From: Diaporthe sp. PMI_573
Lineage: Eukaryota; Ascomycota; Sordariomycetes; Diaporthales; Diaporthaceae
Length of the DNA: 64,000 nucleotides
NCBI GenBank assembly: GCA_021399435.1
Contig: JAJTUP010000038.1
Location: forward strand, 652,853-716,852
Direction of reading: 5' to 3'
The position numbers and the translations under genes were made by a program. The notes under the pieces were generated by a model. That model did no database searches. It was not told where the DNA came from and saw only the letters and a list, made by a program, of their open reading frames with translations. This document shows positions 12,001-21,463 of this stretch, piece after piece. The first letter of the stretch is position 1, and every line of letters begins with the position of its first letter.

Positions 12001-12213
12001 CAGTACGGGACGCTGATGGCGCTCGACTTGGTCAGGGTCGACGGGACCACCGCCGCGCAAAGCAGCGTCGGCAAACCCTCAAATAACACCAACTTGGATG
12101 CACCAAAACGCCCTCAGAACGGAGACCCGGACCACGCCGGACGTGACGTTCAGAAGCGCGCGCGGCGCGGCACAGGAGGTACACTAGGGCAAAGGAGAAG
12201 CGAAAGAGATTAA
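9047..12213 (+). pseudogene. 2OG-Fe(II) oxygenase-like protein, multi-exon, frameshifted
   Basis: Good introns join the first part: exon 9047-9501, intron 54 bp, exon 9556-9727, intron 67 bp, exon from 9795. The spliced product gives FKAHKDTEKIPGMFGTLVIC with the HxD metal pair, then TGG, AWYTDVTHKI and RWVLTYNLI. That is the iron/2-oxoglutarate core of a large fungal family. Further introns are recognisable (10333-10399, 10755-10818, about 11072-11178). The frame is broken near 9960-9975, again after VVLIVP near 10420, and again near 11290-11370. The C-terminal part, open from about 11340 to 12213, carries a Cys-containing ECSREGCACSQVNAFLEDP segment. Three independent shifts make a dead gene likely. 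Sequencing error is an alternative for any single one. Confidence 0.75.
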
Positions 12214-14998
12214 ATGAAGGACAGGAAAACGAGGGATAGAGCTTCGTGTTCTTTTTCTTTTCCTTTTTTCTTTGTTTTTTATTCTATTTTACAAGCCTGC
12301 TGTTCTATAATCGCTGTCGCAGCTTGACCAAATTCCTCGAATCTCCGCAAAATCTCAAGAGACGGTGGTCCAAGTGGAAGGTTAACTTGGCTAGTGACTT
12401 GACCGGGCCAGAAGATAACACAGGACGATTGTTCCACGACCTCGGGGGCGCTCATGCTTGGTTAGCGTACGAAGCTTTGAGGCCAACAAGCTCGCATCAC
12501 TCTGGGTCGCAGGACTATCAACGTCGGTTTGCTCGGTTTCAGAAGCAGCCTCACGAGTCAAGGGAAAGACTTGCAACGATGCTTGCTGCCGCGTCACATC
12601 ATCCGATACTAAATGGAAGGGTTTCAGCGGTGCACGCACAGGCCGCTACTATTAGCCGCCCGATGTATGGGTCAAATACACCGTCGTCCGTCCAGACAGC
12701 TTCTACGCCTGCGAAGCGTCGTCGTATGTTCCCCTCTCCACAAGCTGAGTGTCGGCTGCTAGCTAACAAGTCAGGCACCGAGGAATGCTCTACGGGACTC
12801 AGCGCATGGTCTCTCACACCACCCCATCCAACACCCCCAGTCAGCCGCTACCCTCACCAAGGGTGTATTTAAGTGAGGTTGAATAGCAGGCTCTGATTGG
12901 CTGCAGCCGCTTAGTCAGCAGGTTGGGTGTCCGCCCTCCAAATTTGGGTGTACAAATCTCCGTTTACACAATAAAAGCAACCGTCTTCTCCGTGAATCCC
13001 TACATACTGCATGAATGGTCTCTTTCCTATCATCTGACCCCTGACTGGCTACTTAAGCGCCCCTGTTTGTACCTACTATTTCTTTCCTTTCCCTTTCTCG
13101 AAACCTCTACCTGTGGTACTGATAGATCTAGTAATACTGTAGTGTCAAAACCGCTCATAGAGATCTACATATATGAAATTCCTGTTGCTACAACGCAAGT
13201 GAGAGCATTCTAGGCGCAGTCCTTTACGACCAACTATATGTAGACACTCGATCTTACAGTCTTAAATAGAACCTACCTCCTGGTAAGGTATGGCCTGTTG
13301 ATGGGAGAAGCATATAAGGCAGTTTAATCTTGCTTTACAGAGTAATATTGGCAAGACAGGTGCTATGGATTACAATGATAAAGTTATTAAAAACCTGTTG
13401 GAGAGGATGTTACATATCTGCAAGTTGAAGGCAAGACTACAGCTGTGAGGGGAATCTTACTCAACATATATTAGAAGCACCAGGTTAGTTTCTGTTTTGA
13501 TAAGATATATGATAGAAAGATAGTAGATATGCCCTTTTGGAGAGACACCCAATCTTCTGTATCTAGTTAGTACAAGTTTAAACAATGAGGTTTTACATCT
13601 GACTTTCCTGGAACTAAACTATAAGTGTGCTTGCGCTTCGAAATGGCTAGCAATAATTAAAACTTTGCCTCATACATGATCATGGTGGCACCATGAGAAA
13701 TGTATACAAACTCGCTCCCTTCTCCTAGTCCAAATTTGATCTGGTGACGCAGGACCGAGTACTCCATTCGGCCGGATACCGGCGGTTCTAAGACCAGTGA
13801 TCTTATAAGATATATTAGCGCTGTGGACTAAACTTGAACTCGTACTTCCTAGAATCGTTACATTTGCAGGTGCTCTTTTGTTGATGGCTACGGCAAAGAG
13901 TCCATAATAGCAGCAACGAAGCATGGCTCAACAATATCTAGGACACACCAGTTAAGTTCCGATATTCCGCTAGTTCTGGGTAAGATACGATTATGTACAT
14001 AACTATCATCTCACATCACATAATATCTGTGAAAGCGTGATCAGAAGAAGATTCCCTGAGTAGACTTACCTGTGAGCATAGTGCACGTGAAAAAGCACTC
14101 GACTTACCGCACAAGGCCTCTGGCCTGTTTAAGACCGCCAGGTTAAAGGCGACAGCTAGCTACTTCTGAGATATCCTGGTGTACATGGTCTGGAAAAGCC
14201 GAGGTGGCCGTCAACTCGCATCGTGCGTTAGCGTCTTGGTCGTCGACATGACCAGCAGCCCTTAGACCACTGGCATGCCTGGATCTCAACACGTCCACAG
14301 TGAAAGACAGTGCAGAAATCCAGCAGGCATCCACTAGGTACATGGAAGGCTCAGCTCGGACAAGGGATCGAGGTGGGTGTGACGCCACCGTGATTCTCTA
14401 GGGCGCACTGCTTACATCTACAAGCGTCGCCACCGCATAGTTCCATCAGAAGATCTTGGTCGTCCTATGAGAGAACTGCCGGTGATGTACGCTCTGCCTC
14501 GCTAAAGCGCAGATATCCCAACATGATTTAGCATTGCTTGTTCACCGAGAGGAAATCAATAAAGCCCGCATCTAGACCGGCAGCGGGCACCTTGGAAGGG
14601 TGGTTCACGGACATCGTCAGGGTTTTTGATTGGATCTGACGGCTTTCTATTTGCTAGGCCGCAGAACGAAGGACCCCCCCTCTTCTCTCTTCCTCTCAGG
14701 AAGGATGGGAGAGTGGCAGGATGGACGATCTGTCACGTCATGGGCAGCTAACAGGAGCATGGATGGCTTATCTCGCCTCATAGAGCCTGCACATGATAAT
14801 ATTCCTAATATCTACACCGCCAGTTCGCCTGAGCAAGGCTCGCTTGCTGGGTCAGTTCAAGATTGCATCGTGCCACTTCGTCCACCCAACACGAGAATCT
14901 TTGTTCTTGCGCACTAAGCCATTGATATAACTGATAAAAAACCCTTTAAAATCCAATTTTCTTCACTTTCCCAAAAGCTTCGGCGTCATCTGAGAGTT
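12214..14998. other. AT-rich gene-poor spacer
   Basis: About 2.8 kb downstream of the oxygenase pseudogene. A T-rich tract follows at 12250-12300, and the segment 13260-13650 is particularly AT-rich and full of stops in every frame, as in RIP-degraded repeats. I could not assign it to a transposon family. No RNA gene was recognised. Confidence 0.5.
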
Positions 14999-16098
14999 AT
15001 GGCACACGCTTCAGTCCAGCCAGGTATACGCACTGCGCAGTCCACGTTCAACGATGAAGTGAACTGCGGCCGTTACAACTTCCGCAGACGTGATTCTAAG
15101 GGGTTTGAGACAACCGATGCAAATAACCCTCAGGTGGACAAGGACAAGATCACCTTGTCGCTTCTTGTTGAGTCGATCGTTGCATTCTGGTCCTTGATCC
15201 TACAGTCGCCCTCGTGGCCACTACAGGTCAAGCCTGAAAAGATCGCAACTCATTCAAGTCCGCGCTCGATCTTTCCGGAAGACGAGCTTGTTAGGGGTGA
15301 TCTTGTCTGTGGAGATATGTAGCCGCTCAGTGAAGGCGACCAGCCGGAGAACACGGGCCGAAACGATAATTTTCTCGCCCGTCTTGTCCTCCAGGAGGAA
15401 CTAGACAGGCTCCGCCAGTGGAGGGTGTCATTTTCTGACAATGACCTCGACCGCCTCTGCATGGCCTCTCAGGCTACTTGGCAAGCTGTCTTAGAATGCT
15501 TTGTCAACATCGCTAAGACGCTGACCAGAGAATATGGTATGTTTCCACGTCACCCAGCTAGCAAAGTTCTCCTTGCTTACGCGCCCCCGTTGCACAGACA
15601 ACTCATCCTCTGGTTCGGGGGATCCCGCAGCAAAGGAGGTCTTGGATCTCGGCAGAGGGGTGCTGTCAACTTTAGTGAGCCATTTCGAAGATCAGATAAC
15701 AGAATCCCAAGTTGAGGACACGGTCATGACGGAAGGGAGTTTCGATGATGAATCTGTCGTGGCCGAGATGGGGCCTCGAGGTGAGACATTTCTCAAGGTG
15801 ATCAGCGAACAGATCAACCGTCTGCAGCGGCTCTCTATCGAGATGTGCCTGCTTCTTACTAAAGTGTGAGGGGGATTCACTTCTGAAGGACTACATTTTG
15901 GAGCAATTTTCTGATGAGACAAATGATTCAATCATTCAATTCCCATCTTGGTGGAGGCGGTGCCGAAGTTTGCTGGTAACGAGTCTTGATGAAGTTTTCT
16001 TATACAATGGTATTATCACTTTGATGCAGCAGTCATTTATCAAATCAGATTGTACACTTCGCCAACTGCAGAAATCCTTGAACCCCCTTAGTAGGTAA
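14999..16098 (+). pseudogene. Unknown fungal protein, broken by a stop and a frameshift
   Basis: One frame is open from 14999 to about 15537 except for a TAG at 15320-15322. It then crosses a clean intron (donor GTATGT at about 15538, acceptor CACAG near 15598) into a frame with a GPRGETFLKVISEQINRLQR segment. After 15865 the likely continuation lies in another frame (CEGDSLLKDYILEQF, then through to 16098). The protein is helical and leucine-rich and resembles N-terminal regions of fungal signalling or NLR-associated proteins, but I do not recognise the family firmly. The TAG fits a CAG changed by C-to-T. Confidence 0.45.
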
Positions 16099-16261
16099 GT
16101 TAGATTTTGTACCCTTGCATCAAGTGCCAACCCGCCCTTCCTTTGAAGTGGAAGTAAGAAAGTTCATGACAACGAAAGCTAAGGTAGGTAGGGTAAGGTG
16201 CCTGGTCCCTCCTATAGGGAAAAAAAATAGAGAACCTCCGAGAATTTGTTAAAAAGTGCCT

Positions 16262-17642
16262 CTAATTTGCCGTGCTGCTCACCAGCAGCTTCAAGGGGTT
16301 GATGACCCTCTGGTAAAATATCGCGCAGAATTCGTCCTCAGACGAGTCGTTATCCGAACCCTTGTCAAAGTTCAGGCAGTATCTCACGACACCATGATAC
16401 TCAGGGCCTATCACATGCAGATTCTCCGAGCACCTCTGCTCGGCGAACCCCCGCTCCAGCAGGCTGGCTCGGTTGTTTTTCAGCCGGGTCCAGAGCCGCA
16501 GCTCGAGGAAGGTGATGCCGAGATGGTACATGAAGCTCGCCCTGTCGTTGTCTCGCTCGACCATCTTGACCCGGAGGAAAGGCTCGAACTTGTCGCCCAC
16601 CTTGTAGAACTCGATGTCCTCGACGCTCCACGTATCACCCAGCCACTCACGCCAGCCGTACCACAGGGTCGCCTCGGCCAGCCTCGTAGCCATAAGTAGC
16701 CGGTCGCTCTTTCGCATGAAGATGCGGTCTTTTTCTTCCGAGGAGGAACTCCCCAGCCCGTCCTCGATGAGCTGCGAGAGAAGCAAGTGGCTCTCGCCGG
16801 CGGGCAGCTTGCCTGCTTTCGGGTAGCAGATTTGGTGGCCGCAAACCTTGTTATCGCCGAGCTCCATGACCACGCCTCCCTTGCCTTGGGCCAGGCTACC
16901 GGGGCACACTTGGATGCGCATGGTCTCCAGGACGGCCTCCTCTGAGAGCCTAGACTTGCGATCTCCCGAGGAGGACGAGTACCCGGAGTCGCGGCGCGGG
17001 CGACCGCCTTCGCGCTTGACAACCAGGCTCGCACTCTGGCCGGACACAGCTAGTTCCTTGTCCTCTAGAGTGTTCGGGTCTTCGACCGATACTGTGGATT
17101 CCGTTTCGAACCAGATAAGCGTTTTCGCTTCGTGCACGGTAGACTGGATCCCAACCAGTTGCACGGTGGAGGCAAAGCCGTAGGGCTTATCGGCGGGAGG
17201 CAGAGACTCATTCTTTGAGACAAGCCCGAGCAGCGCCAGATGGTGGTCGTGCCTCTTATTAGGGCATGCGGCACACAGGCATTTGTACAGGTTCCCCGTG
17301 GCCCGGCGGGCAGCGCTGAGCCTACGGAACTCTGGAGTGAGCTCGATGCGCGAGCGACGAGCCGTCCGGTCGAGAACTTGGCTCTGGAAGAGGGTGATCT
17401 TGGCATTCACCCGTTCAAGCTCCTTCTTGAATGCCGCAAAGGAGTCAGACGTTGCAATCAGACGCCTGTTGCCATGCTCCTTCCGAGACGTTAGCCCAGT
17501 CGTTTAACTTCTCTAGTAGTTTCTAACTCACTTCATACCGCTGCATTAGACCCCGTGCGGCTTTCTGCGCTTCCATCAGGATGTGTCGGATAGCTTGTAT
17601 CGAAGAGAGGCTGCTCTCAAATGCTTGATAATCCAAAAACAC
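16262..17642 (-). CDS. DUF7580-like fungal protein, 5' end unresolved
   Basis: Two in-phase exons are clear: 17642-17532 (37 codons, beginning VFLDYQAFESSLSS) and 17479-16262 (405 residues plus stop), separated by a 52-bp intron (donor GTGAGT). The C-terminal 250 residues fit the DUF7580 pattern found beside fungal STAND and HET genes: MATRLAEATLWYGWREWLGD, then LGITFLELRLWTRL, then GPEYHGVVRYCLNFD. A CLCAACPNKRHDHHLALLGL segment near residue 85 is the usual Cys/His motif before it. No first exon with a typical start is found in the 170 bp before the next gene's stop at 17819, so the gene is either 5'-truncated or its first exon is too short to see. Confidence 0.65.
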
Positions 17643-17818
17643 CTAGTAGAGATGACTGACGTCCATGATATACAGGATGTTCTTGCTAGCTAAGGAGACT
17701 GGAACAGCATATCCCTTATCGTTATCCCTTCTTTCCAGTCGAGACGGACAGAGATAATAGCACAGTGGCGTACATGCTGTGATACCGCCATTGAGATACA
17801 GGTCGTATAACCATCCTC

Positions 17819-20053
17819 CTAATAGCGTTCTTCCTGAAACATTGGATTAGCATGGATTGAATCTGCTAAATCCTTCCCAAAGAAATCGAGAATGGGCTGC
17901 ATGGAGCAGCGCTGAAGCACAAGGTATGGTACAGGCACCATTCTCGCTGACCCTGTATAGACTTGCCACGACCCATTCTCTTCCTCTACTAGTAAGTCAA
18001 CCCCGAATAGCTCCCGAGCGATGCGTTGGATCTCGTCTGGAATCACCTTAATGTCCAAGTAGGCGAGCCAGTAGCCGGGGTCAAATGTGATGGATACAGC
18101 TGCAACAGAGGGCCGAACCCCATAAGTTATTGCACAACACCGCTCGAAACAGACCTTGGCACTTTCAAAGTCACCTTGGCCTCTCACAATCCGACCTACA
18201 CAGTAGATGTGATCCCATAGCAACTGGAACTCATCCTCGCTAATACCTCCACCCACTTCAATCCTGCGAGTAATCTCATGGGCCTCTTGATATCTGAATT
18301 GGTGAATGCGGCTCTTGGCTAGCGATAACTGTAATGGCTTGAGGAGGTGTTCTGATATATCAGATATCTTGCCTAAAAATGTGAGAATTTCATGCTCGGA
18401 TTGGTTGGGATTGCCTTGAAGACGAAGAGCTATACTGCGCTGAAGTACAATCGTAGCCCAGGCTGAGGATGGTGCCGAATCCGTGAGAATCTCGGCGGCG
18501 GTGTCTAAGATTTGCATCCTATCATTCAGCGGGGCGGATCTTGAAGCTGTAGCCAAAGCTTCAGTGAGATCGTCCGGGAACGGTATGTCTCGGCCGGTTT
18601 CCCTATAGAGTCGTGCAAGCTGGCGAAATAGGACAGATAACGAGGTGTTCAGGGGCCTTTGACTACAAAATTAGTTTTCGAAACAATGTCTTTGACCTTT
18701 TACGCACAGTAAAGCAGCCACGTGCTCTTGTGGCCATGTCATCGAGGCCCCAAAACCGGACGGTCGTTCCGCGCGTGTAAAGCCTCGTAATGGGAGTGAC
18801 GGAGGTGTAGCCTTGCGAGCCCGATGATACTCTTCTAAGCCTGAAAATTGACAGTGAGCAGTAAGCCATATTGTGGGATAGTTCCAAAAGCCCACCTCTG
18901 AGGAATATAGAGTATGCTTTGTGGTCTTCAGGAACGATTTTGGCCGTGACGGCTATAGCAACAACCTCGACTGGCAAGCTGGCAGCAACATTTCCAGGAT
19001 CACCCAGAAACTTGCAGCAGGTGGAAAGGAGGGCTCGAAAACGTCCGTTTGGGAAGTTGAGAATCATTTTCTCCGCGTAAGTGGCGGAGCAGAGAACTAG
19101 ACTTATCGAGTCTATCTTCCGAAGCTTGAGCTTGCGGTCCAGGGCGAGTTCATCAAGGAGAGGGCTGGACTCAAAGACAAAGCGCAGGAAGCTCAGCATT
19201 GATTTTCGTGGCCGCGGCTGCTTCAACGCGAGCATCAAATCCTGCACTGTCAGGGCCTGGTCTAGAAACTCAGATGCGAGTATACGAGCCTCGTCGCACA
19301 AGTGCGGTTGCTGGCACAAATCTGCCTGCATCCCATTCACTCTAAGGAAGATAGAAAGAAGGGGCATGTCATTTGAAAAGGGGCCTTTGGGAAGAGAAGG
19401 AGCTATGCATGCCGCGCCGGTTGGTGAAGTCGGAGGAAGTGGCTCGGCCTGGCTGTCAGTTGTCTGCATTGTCGGAGTGATGACGCCGTTGGCCTGGTGA
19501 GGCGATGAAACGATGGCATGTTCATGGCCCATACTCTCAAATAGTTTTTGAATAGCATGGTCGTTTAAAGATGCCTTAATCCATCTTTGGATATGGTTGA
19601 TACGGTCGTCCTCGTCCGGTATCGCGCCTGAAAGCTGTTAGCTGGCAACCTGTGACTCTTACGCTCTCTAGAACTATGGTAGATTCTTGGTAGATCATTA
19701 TGGCCGTCGGACAAGATTCTGTCGCCGATCTCGCCACGTCTGTGATCTTGTATCTTAAATGCAAGAGCTTGTGTTACCTCAGAGGCTGTGAAGTACACTG
19801 AATCGGCTTCCAGCTGCAGTAGGGTCGATGAAATGCAGAAGACTTCCATCTCAAGCGGGCTGAGCTTTCCAACCTCCTGTCGAAAGCTTTGGTCGTTTAA
19901 ATACGTCTGATTGAAGGCGTTGAAATGGCGGGACTGCGTTTCCCCAAAAGCGTTTGGACCTCCGAGGAAGTCAAGCGCATTGTGTATCCTCTTTCTGAAG
20001 CCAGCCCTCCATTGGGCTTCCGGCCCTTCCGCAGATTTTGTAGCAGTTTCCAT
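17819..20053 (-). CDS. TPR-like helical protein, four exons, unknown function
   Basis: Joined exons 20053-19663, 19627-18896, 18840-18704 and 18619-17819 give one uninterrupted frame of 686 residues. The introns are 35, 55 and 84 bp. The first is unusually short but has a good donor (GTAAGA) and a TTTCAG acceptor and restores phase exactly. The protein is helical throughout. The C-terminal exon has TPR-like pairs (HQFRYQEAHEITRRIEVGGG, then GRIVRGQGDFESAKVCFERC). No catalytic motif is seen. The first 58 coding bases (20053-19996) lie inside the 651-bp duplicated segment, and the copy at 45.8 kb carries this gene's start region. I cannot name the family. Confidence 0.6.
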
Positions 20054-20646
20054 GGCTTGAAGGTACCTACGATGCAGGCAGGAAAGTTAAGAAGATGGAC
20101 ACAGCTGATCTGTTGGAAGCTGCTGTCTCTGGAAAACGAAACGTTACCCCCCCCTGGTCAGTTTGTCAGCTTGTCCCCCCCCGCACCAAAATTAAGCTGG
20201 CAACCCGGAGCACTCACCAATATCCTCGTGGACGACCTCCTCAACGTCGCCGTCGCCGTGCACTATCGCCAACCCCCTTTTGCGTATATCTCTGTGATGG
20301 TCAGAAGTAGCAGAATCGACTCGAGCCCGTCACGTGAGGGTGCACATGCTCTGCTAGCCCTCGCCCAACCATCGCGCCCACATACCCGTTTGCAACGTCG
20401 AGTTGTCCGCTTTGCCGACGAGCGACGTACCGAGCCCTCGATGGCGCCATCACGTACCCGGAAGCCTACGGCGAAGGCGAAGGCTGCTGCAGCTGCAAAA
20501 CGCAAACCAGCAGCTCGCTTGAAGACCTCTCGGGATAAGCATACGGCTGCTGAACGTGCTACCCAGCGTGGTGTTTAAAATGCCGAGGAGGTCGCTGGTG
20601 ATACTATCCACGAGGGAAACGACCCTTCGGGCAGCCCAGACGAAGC
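19996..20646. repeat. 651-bp perfect duplication, copy 1
   Basis: Identical base for base, including two C8 runs, to 45798-46448 in the same orientation (offset 25802). It contains the start of the TPR-like gene on the minus strand and the first part of the plus-strand pseudogene frame starting at 20441. In this copy the frame continues past 20646. In the other it ends there. Confidence 0.97.
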
Positions 20647-21463
20647 TGAGAGTGAGCATACCACCTTTGAGACGGTAGGTACATCTGAATTAGTACAGAC
20701 AACCAGCAATTCAGAAGGTACTGATGTTGAGGAGCTGGGAAGCCGTCCCGTACAAAAAAGGTCGCTGGGAAAAGTACACCTGACGTTACAGATCAAAGTT
20801 AGTGGCGTACGGGCTGGTTGCACGCCGCCAACGGAGCGAGGTTTCTTCTCGTTTAGTGGCGATGGCTAAGAGGATCTTGATATCGACTTGCTGCTAGCAG
20901 ATCTTCTAAACGGGACAAAGGAGTGTGTTGAGGCTGAGCTTGAGGGTATGGGGGGTATCACAATCGAGTTGGTACGGATTCATATAGAGGCTGGCCGTTA
21001 GCTACAGATGAGAACCTTCTCGGTTTGGTTAGGGTTAGCGAAGAAGAATGAACACCATCTAGAAGGAGTACTTCGTAGTGACGAAGTAGTAGAAATGCTC
21101 TCCTCAAGCGAGGGGCCCTACTATCTCTCGTTCACACATACCTATAAGGTTACCCTCTTGGCCGTACAGACAACACCCCATAGCACTGCAACGCTGAGGC
21201 GATCAGGTATTGATATCTTCACGGCACCGCCATCTGTAAGGTTAGTAGCTAGCCCAGCAGACGGCCAGCCAGCAGTACGACGCCTGCAAAGTGTTGCTTC
21301 GTCTAGAGGGTCGCCATTGCCTTAGACTGCTCAAAACGGGTTAGTGACTGGTTGTATGTTGGCAGCGATGGGGGGTGAAAACGACCCCCTTTGGAACTAC
21401 CATAAGCAGCTAATGGCAACATGGAAATGCCATGAAAACACTCGTTGCAGGGCCAATCGTTGG
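20441..21463 (+). pseudogene. Repeat-family ORF with in-frame stops in RIP-like context
   Basis: Starting at ATG 20441 (MAPSRTRKPTAKAKAAAAAK), a single frame runs about 340 codons interrupted only by stops at 20576, about 20867, about 20999 and 21323. All are TAA or TAG and each could come from CAA or CAG by one C-to-T change. There is no frameshift. The N-terminus is Lys/Ala-rich and basic, the middle acidic, and the end has a Cys-rich DPLWNYHKQLMATWKCHENT segment. The two copies within 26 kb and the decay pattern suggest a repetitive or mobile-element gene, though I do not recognise the family. Around 21463 the sequence changes into the NACHT gene that follows. Confidence 0.5.

Noticed and set aside
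13260..13660. RIP-degraded transposon in the AT-rich spacer
   Set aside because: Composition is suggestive, but no termini, target duplication or protein similarity could be found, so it is only described as spacer.
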